DNA from: Hetaerina americana
Lineage: Eukaryota; Arthropoda; Insecta; Odonata; Calopterygidae
Assembly: GCA_022747635.1 (NCBI GenBank)
Contig: JAKTNV010000005.1
Coordinates: forward strand, 85,970,969-86,034,968
Length of the DNA stretch: 64,000 bases
Direction: 5' to 3'
The notes under the pieces are model-generated. The model was not told the DNA's origin, made no database searches, and saw only the letters and a program-made list of their open reading frames with translations. The stretch's first letter is position 1, and the number at the start of each line of letters is the position of its first letter. The translations under genes and the position numbers were made by a program. This document shows positions 13,786 to 26,093 of this stretch, piece by piece.

Positions 13786-14412
13786 CGGTTAAGATGCGGC
13801 TCCTGATCTGAGCCCTCATTCATTTCCCTGGGGGTTTTGGATGGGCACAGTTACCAATTAAATATTTTGTTTCTCCTAGTAAAACACAAAACCCAGCATC
13901 CTACTCTACATGAGGTCCCTCTTCATCTCTGAGTACTTCCTTCCTCCCTTCATCCCGTCCAATATCCCTACACTATTCCTACCCCTTCCTCGCTTGCCTA
14001 ACATCCTCCTCTCTATCACAGTCTTCAACATCCCACTGCCGATTAATATGCTTTTCATCCAAATTTCCTGCCTCTTTATGCTTTCCACCAACAATCCCCT
14101 CTCCTCCACCTCCGTGCCCAGCACTTCCATATTTGTTTTCTTCTTGGTTCATTTCACCCTCTGCATCCTCCACGCTATATATCAAAGTTTTGACGAAACT
14201 TTTCTTAACATCTTTACTCAACGTCCCTTTCATCAACTCCCTCCTCCTTGTGAAAGCCTCTTTGCCTAGCGCAATTCTTCTCCTTACGTCCCTACTACTT
14301 TGACCGTGTTGGTCCAAAACACTTCCGAGATACGGAATCTATTCCGCCTGCTCTAGTTTCTGCCCTCCTATTTTAATGTTAAACTTAGCCTTTGTTTTCC
14401 TTGAATCTTTCG
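13786..14412 (-). pseudogene. RTE-type LINE fragment (3' end and 3' UTR)
   Basis: This is a 5'-truncated copy of the LINE at 22-26 kb. From the high-coordinate end it matches the region after the RT (GGQKLEQ-like, then DQHGQSSRDVRRRIALGKEA). After a deletion of roughly 90 nt it matches the C-terminus (GSGMLKTVIE, LGKRGRGRN, GGRKYSEMKRDL). The 3' UTR then follows, ending at the shared TTAACCGGTAGATTACC motif. It carries an in-frame stop and shifts. Relative to the 26-kb copy, its UTR has an extra block of about 32 nt at 13793-13825. Confidence 0.9.
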
Positions 14413-16114
14413 GAAGTAAATTATGTTTTATAATAAATAATTAAATAAATTGATAGGTTAGTCTAAAGTCGAGGTAATCGTGAAAAGAAAAAGTTCGCTT
14501 TCTATGTTGTCTATTCGTATCCGAAAGAAGTCATTCGGGGGACTCGGGGGGGGGGGCACCCCATCGCGAAGTATTGACTTGGTCGCGGGCGATAATAAAA
14601 CTCGGGTATAATCAGCATTCTAAATAGATTTAAATAAAATACATATGAGCAATGGAGGCCAAATGCTAAAAGTGGAACACATTACGCAATATGGCATTAA
14701 ATTAAAGCCTATATATAGTCTCCATTCAAAGTACTTAACATTCGACGATTATTTTTAGGGTTTTAAAATGCGCTCCAGAAACATCATTCTATTTTCATGA
14801 TTTCCTGAAATTTTTTTTCTAACTTTAGCCCACATCCACTTATTTCCTCTAAACTACTTGGCAGAATATTTCCGTAACGCCGCTTTAATTTCACGTGAGA
14901 AAAGAATGCACGTTACGAAGAGCAAATCCCGACATGGCTCAGCAAGTCTGAGCGTCGTACTCGTTTCCTGTGATGAAGATATCGGAGAAAAAGAGAACGC
15001 TTCCTTGGACTTGGAGAGAAGCAGAGCAATCATTTAACTTGTTCATCAGATCAGAAGTCGTGAACGTTTTGCCGCAGGCTTGACAAAGGACAGACTCTCG
15101 AAGTGTCGAAGAGGAACATCCGACTGCAATTGGTCCGCCACGATTACAAAAACAGCATTTCACACTCCGAACGGCAAGCGGTGGCCGACCGTCACACCTG
15201 GACGACCGGCTTCCGCCCGCGGGCACCAGAGGTCGCCGATTCTATTCCACCCTCGAGCTCTCAATCCGCCACACACGCGCACACACACTCACACCAGTCA
15301 GCTTAGGCAACCGGCATGACATTTAAACGCTGCAGGGGTGCCGACTACCCCTAAAAATACACTACACTGGTCAAGTATTCAGGACATCGGGGCAACAAAA
15401 AATATTTCACAAAGTCATCTTGTTGTTAAAAAGAGGGCATGTTTTCAGGGCGTAACGTTTTCGCGAATGTTGTAGCCTTACGGCACGACAACAAAACTTC
15501 CAGCTTTTTATCTTAAAACATCATGACGAGACACGCCGACAGCTACAGCCCGTGATGTTTGTGCCCCGAAATCAGACAGAAACCATTGTTCCTTCTGTTT
15601 CGTGGTTCGGTACCGAAGGATCGATTTGATCGCATCGCGGCAAATTGAACACTGATCCGCATTAAGGAAAAAAGTGGAAAGTCAATCACATAACCCGGAT
15701 ATATCCCGGTCAAAAGTGAGCGTGATTGGATTAGAAAGGCGAAATTTTTTAATCCCACAAAGTTACTTTTCCTAATGCTGACCTTCTACCTCTACCGATT
15801 CATACTCTTTGACCTTTTTTCCCCACTTTCACTCCGGCGGATTTAGCTGCTTTAGGAAACCATTGAGAAAGCCTTATGATGCATGCGGAGAACACACAAG
15901 AATCTCAAAAGAGACTCTCGTGAAAAAAAAGAACAATACATCCCGCCTTGAACCGTCGACGTGGCGGCGCTCCAAGCAGCCTCCTGGTCAGCGAGAGGAG
16001 CCTCCTCCGATTTAAGGAAGCGATTAAGCAAACCTCACATTCGCACTCTACGGCCCATCTAGGGCAAGAGACTCCACTTCCAGCAGATGAGGAAAACACG
16101 ATCCGTCGACGGAA
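14413..16114. other. No confident feature
   Basis: AT-rich, with a moderately GC-rich part at 15100-15310. A minus-strand frame at 14939-15226 contains paired cysteines (CCFC and CQAC spaced about 27 residues). That hints at a zinc-binding exon, but no histidine pair or splice context supports it. Confidence 0.35.
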
Positions 16115-16150
16115 GGGAGATGAATGAGGGCTCAGATCAGGAGCCGCATC
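16115..16150. repeat. Inverted partner of a LINE-3'-UTR block at 13793-13828
   Basis: The 36 bp here are the reverse complement of 13793-13828 with one mismatch. The core is CTCAGATCAGGAGCCGCATC. The 13.79-kb copy lies inside an RTE 3' UTR, so this may be a solitary scrap of that UTR variant in opposite orientation. Confidence 0.8.
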
Positions 16151-17020
16151 ATAACGAACTTCCCTTCATGAGGGAACCGTTTCAGTGGACTCCTCTCGTA
16201 TTCAATTCTCACCGTGAACAGCATGCGAATCTTGCAGGACGTGACTGCTAAAACGCTTGCTAAAGTTAACGGCAAATCTCTCACACAATAAACACAGCAG
16301 CCCCATGAACTAAAAAATAGATTATGCCAAATGTAAAAACAAATTATATAAGTTCATTAAATTGCACGTACAGTAATATATTTCACCACAATTTATATAC
16401 TGAACATTTCCGAAGGCATGGCTGCGCCTAGATCTGTTCAAGAGCCCATGAACTACATAATCTGCCGGTGCATTCACTTCCTCGGTCTTAACCACCTGAT
16501 TCTTTGAGGTCGTGTGCAATACGACGGGAATGAAAGTCTTAAGACCCCTTCACTTCCTCCTGTAGCCTAGTTAAGAGATTTGTTATCTTAATTTTAACAA
16601 ATAAATTATTTTGTGGAACAGCCACCATATTCTCGGTCGCGCGTAAAAGAACCACACTAAAATACCTTTCTTTCTTTGGTCGTTAAATATGATTCTTTAA
16701 AGCGAACAAATGGGAGACAACTTACGCTTTACTATGGAGCAAAAGACGAGAGCTTCACAGACTTCAACTATCTACATACTATATAAGACTAGAGCGATAA
16801 GCACCATCAAACACGTGGGTCAAAAACTCAAATTAACCTTCAATAAACAGCTTCTTTATACAATTTATTTTCAATTTGCATGCTAATTTCACTTGATTTC
16901 GATTTACATCTTTCTAAAAGCTTATCCACAAAGAATAAAAAAATCTTCGGTTGTGTTCCACATCAATCCCATTGAATACTACAGACCTGACAGTAAGTAC
17001 ATTTTTCAAAGTTATAAATT
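16151..17020. other. No recognisable feature
   Basis: AT-rich sequence with no convincing frame or repeat. Confidence 0.45.
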
Positions 17021-17035
17021 ATATTACGAATATAT

Positions 17036-17170
17036 TTCAAACTATCGTAAATGTAATCTTATACATATATATATAAATAATATACATTATATTATGTACA
17101 TAAAATATATTTTATATGTATATCTATATATAAATAAGCAAGTTTAAGATTACATTCACGATAGTTTGAA
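17036..17170. repeat. Hairpin: 26-bp inverted arms around an AT-rich loop
   Basis: Arms at 17036-17061 and 17145-17170 are complementary with one mismatch (core AAACTATCGT). The loop is about 83 bp of nearly pure A/T. Partial complementarity extends outward for about another 15 bp. It is immediately followed by a (TA)n array. It could be a small foldback element; no coding. Confidence 0.8.
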
Positions 17171-17210
17171 ATTAATTCGTATTAATTCATAAAATATAGT
17201 TAATTTATAC

Positions 17211-17218
<8 letters not shown>

Positions 17219-17261
<43 letters not shown>
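17219..17261. repeat. (TA)n microsatellite
   Basis: Uninterrupted alternating A/T between the 17.0-kb hairpin and a 150-bp unique segment. Confidence 0.95.
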
Positions 17262-17263
<2 letters not shown>

Positions 17264-17365
17264 TGATTTCGTTGACGTAATACGGAAGTGCCGAATAATG
17301 AATTGGACAGCAGAAACAATATAGACACACATTAAAAGATCACTCACACGTTACTTCTCTATCTC

Positions 17366-17401
17366 CCGATGAAGACGGAGCAGAATTCCGTCGAAATGAT
17401 C
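17366..17401 (+). other. Degenerate hammerhead-like hairpin
   Basis: CCGATGA (one base from the hammerhead CUGAUGA core) is followed by a perfect 6-bp stem, GACGGA 17374-17379 with TCCGTC 17387-17392. GAAA (17393-17396) comes directly after the stem, and a GATC triplet region that could hold an NUH cleavage site follows. No matching stem I is visible, so activity is doubtful. Hammerhead-derived motifs of this kind are known from Penelope-like elements; the link here is inferred. Confidence 0.4.
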
Positions 17402-17409
17402 AAGAAATA

Positions 17410-17413
<4 letters not shown>

Positions 17414-17475
<62 letters not shown>
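17414..17475. repeat. (TA)n microsatellite
   Basis: About 62 bp of alternating A/T directly downstream of the hammerhead-like hairpin, ending in a short CACACA tract. Confidence 0.95.
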
Positions 17476-17479
<4 letters not shown>

Positions 17480-17484
<5 letters not shown>

Positions 17485-20400
17485 AATATATACCTGTTTC
17501 GAAAAGTAATGTGATGATCGCTCCAACAAATTTAATCCATAATAAAACAAGTTCTTCCGAAACTTTGAGCGAATTCATCGCATTTTTAAGATTTATAAGT
17601 AGGCTTTTACAATTGACACCACGAATATAATTAATTTTCACACAAACCGGATCACAATGGTTACGCATAACCTTCAGGACGAACTTGAATTGTTAAAGTC
17701 TACTTAAATCATAAACTTAATTTCCATTAGTAGGTTCTGTAACATAGAACATTATCTACAATATATTTAAATATACAAAAATACAATTATACGTAGTCCT
17801 GCACACTGACTCGTAGCTTTAAGAAAAGGACTCCTAAAGGAGTTTATTATGTACATTATAACACCTGAATAAATACCTAATAGATGCCTAATCACTACAA
17901 CTCTCCGGATGTCATTAGGACAATTATTTTTTTCTAACAACCTTCGGAAACAGTGCAGAATGTGACTTCGATCACAAAGCGAGCGCCGGCGATTGGTCGC
18001 GTTTGCCTTTTAACTTCGATTCCGTCGCCATGCATGGATTGCCGTGGCATTCGCGATTCCATAGGAAGGCCGCCTTCGATGCCAAGGACTGCGGCGAGTC
18101 ACATTTTTTTCCGCGACGCTCCACTTACCGAACAGCCTCTCTCGATTCCGAGTGAACATCGATCGTCAAGTCCGTTCCCGGACGACATATTTCGATGAAC
18201 TTCAAATGAATGCACGAGGACCGCGGAAGCGGATCTTCCCAACCGCCGTCAAAGGACTGCCCGAGTGACCACCCCAGCGACCGAGACCGTCGGAGTTGAC
18301 GACTCCGCATACCACACGCATTGAGGGAGAAAACCGATGGCGCTCTGCACCGCCGCCAGAGAAACCAAACAACCTTTATACTCAAACGCAGCGATACAAT
18401 TAAAAGTTGAATCGAGCGCGTTTGTTTCCTGTTTCATCTCACTAGACTAGAAAATTAATGTCGCTAGATACACAGAGGAAAAACAGGAAGGATCAAACTA
18501 TTCTGTTATAATAAAAGAACTGAAACAATTCTTGTAATTTTTTTTTAATTTTCGTGGCCATACACGTTTTCAAATTAAATCCACACACAAATAGCAGAAG
18601 CTGGATGTGTAAGAAGAAGGCGAACATGTATATAGATATGAAATTGAAAAGGGAAGAGATGGAAGTTTGGTTTCAACATTACCTGAAAATTAATGTATTG
18701 ATTCTGAATACGTAACTTTGGTTATTACAAAACTAACCGAGAGTACGGCTCGTACCCAACGTAATTTTGTCAAGTATATAGCATTAATATCACTTTTTAA
18801 AGCGTAACGTTCGTGGTTGGAGTGCCTATTGTATCTGGATATCTAAAAACTCTAAAGAGAGTTTAACAATAGTTTCCACCATCACATAATTATAAAAGCT
18901 TTAAGAAAACTACCTAAATGCCGAAGTAACTATCAATTAGAGGTTTCCATCGTCAACACTTCTTATTCAACCAAGTGTTAAAGCTCTGGGGTTATTAGTC
19001 GTCAATTTTCCAAAATAAAACATCACAGGATAACTAGTTTTCTTTCGCCGAAAACGACCTCACAAGTCGCTTCCGAAAGAGCTGTCGGTTCATAAAAAGC
19101 ACGCTGCGATTTTGAAACTGAAAGCGAACGGAATGTAAAAAAGGGGTAAAAATAATCGTCAATTAAATAAATTTGCAGACCTTTACCAAACTTTCGTTCA
19201 ATCCAAAGTCAATAAAATTAGTTGAAAATCGGAAGGTCCTTCGCGGTAATTGTAACATTTAGGCTCATCAAACCAGTTCGGCCTCTTTAACTCCACGAAG
19301 CACATGCAAACAACAACCTTCGCCTCTCTCCCCCTCATCCTTCATCGTCTCTCGCTTTTTTTTCGCAGCGTCAATGGTCGAACTTGGCACACCTTTGCAG
19401 CCAAGGGCAAATACAGATCCAAAACAAAGGAAGCGGCCCGTCCCGCTCTGAATCCCTTCCCTTTCATCAAACTCCCGTTATCACCTGCATCATTTGCAAT
19501 CGCTTACATCCGGTAGATTAAGTTTTCCTCGATTTCAGATCTTCTTTTATAAATTTCTCCAGAAGATGGCAGCACGCATAAATTAACGCGATCGAAAATC
19601 ATATACACGTCACGAAGGCCAAGGGCAAACGACGGCATCTCTAGACTAAATTTAAAGCTAAAAGTGGCAACTCTGGACTTGTTCATTATCGAACGCAGGA
19701 GAAGAAGGATAATAGGTTGAATAAACATTTGCGTAGACTTAGCATTACCCTACGAAGCTGTGAGAGACGAGGTGACGGAGAGGATGAGACCCTAAAAGTG
19801 CTGCATTTTTTTCAATGCCGTGGGCATCCTTCGGAAAACGCGACAAGTGGAGGACACTTCACACTTCTCCCACCTCCCGCTGCTAATATATCTGCGGGAT
19901 CGTCCAATGAGTGCCGCCACCATGCGGCCCAAACACGATCCATTACGGCCTCGTTGCGACGCCCACCTCGATGTTGACCCAGCAGTGTTGCTCCAACCTC
20001 GTTAAGCACGCCCTAAGTTAGTCTTGCAAAGGGATTCAACGATCATGCGATTCTCCTCTCAAAAAACAAAAGAACATCGGCAATGGGACCTCAAAACGGC
20101 GAAGGTCGAAACAGTTTACGAAAGCACACTGTTAAACGCAGTGGTGTTGCCTAAATTGTTCACCCAAAACTCGCACGTGGTATGACATGTACCACGTAAC
20201 AAGGGAATGTAAATTTTCAAGCTCTAACACAAATTCGAATGCACCGCTTGAAAATAGGTCACCATATTTTAGTGACTGCTAATTTCGTAATTTTACAAAA
20301 ACACCGAAAACCATTTTCCAAGCCCTGACTACAGCTGGTAATACGCCAAGTGTTTTGGCGGGGCATTCAACGGAATGGACGAAGGAAAAATATTCTCCAT

Positions 20401-21908
20401 CAGAGAGGCATTTGAAATGTGTCAAAACGCGCACATTTTTGCCTCTGGTTTCCTTGGCCTCGTGTCTAGGTGGCGTTCATCATTGGACGCCAACATCGCC
20501 CGGGAAACCGGCCGTACCTCTTCGAGTCAACCTAACTACTTAATCCACCCAGTGTGCAGCGTGGAGACGTCGACCGATACAGGCAGATTCTGCGCTTGCG
20601 AGGCCGGAAGTGACGACGGCGGCGGGAGAAGAGGAACAAAGAGGGAGGCGCGCGCTCCAGCCACGCATCTCCCTCCTTCCCCCTTGCCGATCCCCTCGCC
20701 CGCGCCGCCCTTGGGATCCCCGCCATATTACGTGCGCCGCTCCGGCCTAGTTTCGCTTTCGTCGCGGCCGATGGAAATAAACAATTTTTTTCCGCTACGA
20801 GGACGTAATTGAATGGGTGGTGAGGGGGCAGGATGGGGGGGAGGGATAACGACTGCATTTTATAAGCGAACCAGAATGACTGCGCGGGTGGCCTCGCTCC
20901 TAAACGGAACAACAATGGCACACGGGCGCGATGCGGTATGTTTTTGTTTAACGGGGGAAAGGATGGAGGAGGGAACGGGGAGGGAATATGACAACGGGGT
21001 GACGAAAGCTTGAACGACACCCACTACCCCGACCCAACCACCCCCCCCCCCCGGGCTGCCGTTGTGAAAATCCCTTTAAATGCCTCGTCGCTGAAAAGGA
21101 AGGATGCTCCCACGACCTCCGATCCCAAACGCCGGCTTTTTGAGTGGTTATGGCGGTATTTCCGGCAATACATTCATATGTTCCACTATTTAACTAACTA
21201 TGCACATATGTTTTTTTCCTTCAAATTTAATAAAGTTAAAAAATAAATAAAGCACAGCAACGTAAACTTTAAGCCAGCAGCTTACGGCAGATAGCAATTC
21301 CAATTGTATCATATTACTATCATATTAAGCAAAAATATTTTCCTTCTATGGGGATGGTGGGAAATCTGTTGTTTAGTTTTCGATAGAGATCAAATAGTTA
21401 ACTAATATTATTTAGAGCATCCTCGATCGTTGTCCCTCTTAAATATTGAATTTGAAAGAAGTTGTAACCCAGTCGACCTAGCTTTTAGTTGGTTTATTCA
21501 CAAAATCACTTCACCCATTTCTTCTCATAGACGTCCGCCATTACTGGTTTCATGTGTCTCACATTCAGATTTTCCTACTCGGTTCCTCTAATTCGCTTTC
21601 TCTTTGACCAGTGCCTCCCATCCAGGGGCTATTGTTTTCCTAATCAGGCCTGAGGAAGCTAGCCCTCCTCCATTTCGTAGCGTTCTCCCTCTTCCTACTC
21701 ATTTAAATATTCTTAGTCAGTTATCTGATCCGTCCATTTGTTTTTCATTATGCTCTACAGTACATACGTAAAACCTTATTTTCAACTCTTCCAATATACT
21801 CTTTTCAGCAGTTATAGAATATTATAAACGATGTTTTTGTAAAAACCGGGTATAGCTGAAGAGGTTTTTCACAAATACGATGTTTTATAAAAATATACAT
21901 GCATTTTA

Positions 21909-21911
<3 letters not shown>
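17480..21911. other. No recognisable feature; G/C-rich part near 20540-20850
   Basis: Contains several frames of 60 to 160 codons on both strands, all low complexity or without motif. A GC-rich block lies at about 20540-20850, and a run of about 12 C residues near 21040. Nothing recognised. Confidence 0.4.

Positions 21912-21973
<62 letters not shown>
21912..21973. repeat. (TA)n microsatellite at the LINE 5' end
   Basis: About 62 bp of alternating A/T. The RTE LINE begins immediately after it, suggesting that the LINE inserted into or next to a TA array. Confidence 0.95.
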
Positions 21974-21976
<3 letters not shown>

Positions 21977-24203
21977 CTCCCCGGACTACAACCTTGACGT
22001 GGTGGAAGGGCTTGTGCGTTCCGATGACCCCTAGAGCTGTGCTGGCGGGAGTAATAAAAATTGCTCCTGGTAGGGTCACCCATGCCAGATAGGTCGAAGG
22101 TTAGGAGCCAGACGAAAGGTAGTCCACGCAGCGTCTGTTCCTCAGTGAGGCGGCTGCAATGGCGTCTGACCCCAGTGGGGCGGCCAGTAAGTGATGGTGT
22201 CACGTTAAAAACACTATTGAGGAAGGCAACGGGAAACCACCTCAATTATCATTCCCTAGAAAAATATGATGGACAATAGAGATATTTTGAGTCCTGGCAA
22301 CCACGGGGCTCGGCCCAATCGGCCGTGTGTCGTGCCCGGCAGCGGGGGAGGCAAGGCTTCCGCGGTCGTCATCCCACGAAACCCTTGCAAGGGAAAACCA
22401 GCAGCAGCAGGACAGAAGACGCAGGAGAAGAAAACCAAATTAGTTAGAATAGGAACGTGGAATGTTAGGACAATGATGAGGACAGGGAAATTGGAGAATG
22501 TTAAGCGAGAGATGGAAAGGGGAAATATAGATATTTTAGGTCTATGCGAGGTGAGATGGAAAGATAGCGGGGATTACTGGAGTGATAAGTATAGAATAAT
22601 ATACAGCGGCGGGGACGAGAGCCAACGAGGGGTTGCCATAGTATTAAATGAAGAGGTAGGAAGAAGCGTAGTCAACATAGAGCAGGTAACGGATAGAATA
22701 CTATTAGTGGAGATAAAAGCAGAACCGACGAACTTAGTTATTATTCAGGTATACATGCCACCGAGCAACCATAAGGAAGAAGAGGTCGATAGGATATACG
22801 ATCAGTTAGAGGACATGATCGCGTGTGTTCCTGCAGGGAAACATTTGATAGTGATGGGGGATTGGAATGCGACGGTAGGCGAAGGAAGAGATGGTGATGA
22901 GGTGGGCGACTACGGTTTAGGCACGAGGAATGACCGCGGGGAGAAAGCAGTTGAGTTCTGCAGGAGACAGGGGTTAGTCATCACCAACACTTGGTTTAGA
23001 CACCACAAAAGACGCAGGTATACATGGAAAATGCCAGGTGACTCAGGAAGATATCAGCTAGATTATATCCTGGTTAGACACAGGTTTAGGAACAGTGTGA
23101 TAAAGTCGCACAGCTTCCCGGGAGCGGATGCGGACTCAGACCACAATTTAGTTGTTATGAAATGTAGCGTACGTTTCAAAAAGATAAGGCAGGGGCGGCG
23201 AGTTAGAAAATGGAATGTAGAAGCATTAAATGGGTTGAAAAGGAAGGAATACAAACAGGCGGTAGAGAAAATCATGGAGGATGGCAAAGGGCTTAGTACT
23301 ATCGAAGAAAAATGGGAAATGATCAAGAAAGGGTTGTCTAAAGCGGCAAAAGACACTATGGGAACCGTTAACGCTAAAAGGACTCGTAAACCATGGATCA
23401 CGGATGAGATGATTGCAAAAATGGATGAGCGGCGAAAATGGAAGAATATAAATACAGAATTAGGCAAAATGAAGTACAAAGAATTGAACAATAAATTGAG
23501 GCGGGCAACAAATAAAGCAAAGGAAGCATGGTGGAAGACGCAGTGCGAGAATATGGAAAGTCTGCAGAGGAAGGGGGAAATCGGTGCGCTTTACTGCATA
23601 GTTAAATCTTTATCGGGAAGTTAGAAAGGGAGATCAACGATAGCAGTTAGAGATAAGGCCGGTAAGGTAATAGTTGACGTAGGAAAGATCCAAGAGAGAT
23701 GGAAGGAATATGTAGAAGAACTGTATAGTAAAGAGCTTAGACCAACAAAGTTAGACATTGAAAAGGAACATGACGTAGAGGAAGATAGCTTAGGTCCAGG
23801 CATACTAGACAATGAGATAGAAAGGGCATTAAGGGAGATGAAACTAAATAAGGCCGTGGGGGTAGATAACATTCCCGTGGAACTTTTGAAATGCTTGGGA
23901 AAATATGGGAGGAAGAGGCTATATGGGCTGATCCGTAGTATTTATGAGGAGGGAATCTGGCCGGAAGACTTTGTGAGATCAGTTTTAGTTCCTATTCCGA
24001 AAAAGGTAAAGGCCACGTCATGTGAGGACTATAGGACAATTAGTTTGATATCCCACGCAGCTAAGGTTGTTCTCAGGATCATAAACAAAAGGATAGAGAG
24101 TAGGGCAAATGATTACTTAGGGGATGATCAGTTTGGGTTTAGGAAGGGGAGAGGTACGCGTGATGCCATTGCAGTAATGAGATTATTAATCGAGAGGAAT
24201 ATA

Positions 24204-24956
24204 CGAGGGTCATCCGGAAAGTAGTACCCGTTCGTGAAATAAAGACACAAAAGTAAATATTAACGAACATAAAAAATTTTATTTGAAAGAGGATACTTTA
24301 AACTACTTCTCAACATAATCTCCAAGCAAATTAAGGCATTTGTCATAACGTGTGACAAGTTTGTGTATTCCTGCTGCATAGTCCTTCGCCGCCAGCTCAT
24401 TGAGATACGCGAGGGACCCATCTTGCACAAATTTTTGCATAATGCAGATGGTGTTTAACAATTTCATGAACAATTGTTCGAGAAACATTGGGAAAATGCT
24501 CACAGATGTCATCAATTGTGACGCGCCGATCGTTCCTCACGAATTCGTCAACTGAGCTCACCAGTTGGTCTGTAATGACAGACGGTCTCTCCGAACGCTC
24601 ATCGTCGTGTGTGTTCCCCCTCCCCATGTTGAAGTTGCGACACCACCGCCGAACAGACGACTCGTCCATTACATTGTCTCCATACACCTCCTTTAATTGG
24701 CGATGAATATCACATGGGCGAACGTTTCTTGCATTGAGGAATTTAATCACTGCCCTCACTTCACAACTGGCGGCGTTCTCAATTTTTTTAAACATTGTAA
24801 ACAATCACAGAAACAACACAGGCAATGCTAGCGTCACGCAACTTGGCTCAGAGAAGGCAGACAAGCCACTGAAGCTATCTGACCTCGTCCAGCGGCTACT
24901 CGCGTCGTCAGCACTTCATGCGGCACGAACGGGTACTACTTTCCGGATGACCCTCG
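24204..24956 (-). mobile_element. Internally deleted mariner with perfect 33-bp TIRs
   Basis: Terminal inverted repeats at 24204-24236 and 24924-24956 are identical in reverse complement over 33 bp (outer bases CGAGGGTCATCCGG). TA target-site duplications lie at 24202-24203 and 24957-24958. The element is 753 bp, too short for a whole transposase. It is non-autonomous but keeps everything a transposase acting in trans would need at the ends. It sits in the RTE LINE between the RT fingers and motif A. Perfect TIRs suggest a fairly recent insertion. Confidence 0.95.
24303..24795 (-). pseudogene. Mariner transposase remnant: N-terminal HTH plus C-terminal tail
   Basis: From ATG at 24795 the frame gives the DNA-binding half of a SETMAR-type mariner transposase. 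It includes EVRAVIKFLNARNV, DIHRQLKEVYGDNVM, RRWCRNF, a DDERSERPSVITD linker close to the family SGRPS motif, then RRVTIDDICEHFPNVSRTIVHEIV and KICARWVP. A deletion and frame change then join it to the last 30 or so residues (AAKDYAAGIHKLVTRYDKCL, LLGDYVEK, stop at 24303). The whole DDD catalytic core is missing. It could bind ends but not cut. Confidence 0.9.
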
Positions 24957-26093
24957 TAGAACACAACCAGGAGGTATTTGCCTGTTTCGTAGATTTCGAA
25001 AAAGCGTTTGATAGAGTAAATTGGGAAAAACTAATGAGTATATTGCAGAAAATAGGAATAGATTGGAGGGAAAGGAGGCTAATCCGCAACCTGTACATGT
25101 CTCAGACTGCTCAGGTGAGGGTGGGAAACGGGGAGTCAGGATGGGCAGTGTTAGGAAGGGGTGTAAGGCGGGGTTGCCCATTATCACCGTTGCTGTTCAA
25201 CCTGTACGCAGAAGAAATGATCAAAGAGGCATGGGATGAACTCGAGGTAGGAATGAAAGTGGGCGGGGAATTCGTAAAATCAGTTAGGTCTGCTGATGAC
25301 CAAGCTTTAGTTTGTCAGTCAGCCAAGGGGCTGCAAGCATTGCTTAATGAATTGGAAATTCAGTGCGACAGGTATGGGATGAGAATCAATATTAATAAAA
25401 CAAAGGTTATGAGATTTTCTAGAAAGAAAAAGGCCAAGCTTAACATTAAAATAGGAGGGCAAAAGCTAGAGCAGGTAGAACAGTTTACGTATCTCGGTAG
25501 TGTTTTGGACCAACACGGTCAAAGTAGTAGGGACGTAAGGAGAAGAATTGCGCTGGGCAAAGAGGCTTTCACAAGGAGGAGGGAGTTGATGACAGGGACT
25601 TTGAGTAAGGATGTTAAGAAAAGACTCGTAAAAACTTTGATATGGAGCGTAGCTATGTACGGCGCGGAAACGTGGTCATTGAAGCAGGAGGATAGACGTA
25701 CACTGGAGGCTTTTGAAATGTGGGTGTGGAGAAGAATGGAGAAGGTGAAATGGACAGAGAAGAAAACAAATGAGGAAGTACTTGGTATGGTGGGCGAAGA
25801 GAGGGGTTTGTTGGGAGCAATCCTATGGAGGCAGGAAAAGTGGATGAAGGGGGTGTTGACCGGCAGTGGGATGTTGAAGACTGTGATAGAGGGTAGAATG
25901 TTGGGCAAAAGAGGAAAGGGAAGGAACAGGATAGGGTTGTTGGACGGGATGAAGGGCGGAAGAAAGTACTCAGAGATGAAGAGGGACCTGATATAGAGTA
26001 GGATGATGGATTTTGTGTTTTGTTAGGAGTAATAAAATATTTATTTGGTAGTTGTGTCCATCGAAAAACCTACCTTAACCGGTAGATTACCTT

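Larger units (their letters stand above)
22266..25996 (+). pseudogene. RTE LINE polyprotein (endonuclease + reverse transcriptase), disrupted
   Basis: Residues about 60-300 form an exonuclease-endonuclease-phosphatase domain that nicks target DNA. The visible signatures are GTWNVRTM, LCEVRW, YMPPS, GDWNATVG, QLDYILV and SDHNLVV; all key Asn/Glu/Asp/His positions are present. RT motifs follow: LVPIPKK, YRTISLI, DQFGFRKGRGTRDA, then after the insertion CFVDFEKAFDRVNW (motif A Asp), GCPLSPLLFNLY (motif B) and SADDQALV (motif C, where Phe/Tyr is expected before ADD). Defects: one in-frame TAG at 23622-23624 and a mariner derivative at 24204-24956. Without the insert the frame continues, giving about 990 codons, near the family's usual length. 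The start is the first ATG after the 5' UTR. Confidence 0.93.
21974..26093 (+). mobile_element. RTE-type non-LTR retrotransposon, nearly full length
   Basis: The 5' UTR starts CCCCTCCCCGGACTACAACC right after the TA array, and a single long ORF follows from 22266. The 3' UTR after 25996 ends in TTAACCGGTAGATTACC plus an A-rich and TA-rich tail. The ORF has apurinic-type endonuclease then reverse transcriptase and a C-terminal tail, the RTE (BovB-like) layout. A 753-bp mariner derivative splits the RT. Decayed 3' ends of the same family occur at 4.0, 13.8, 31.6-32.3, 44.7 and 45.5 kb, all on the opposite strand. Confidence 0.92.

Noticed and set aside
14939..15226. Cysteine-rich frame that might be a zinc-binding exon
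   Set aside because: Two CxxC pairs only, no following histidines, no clear splice sites and no neighbour supporting a gene.
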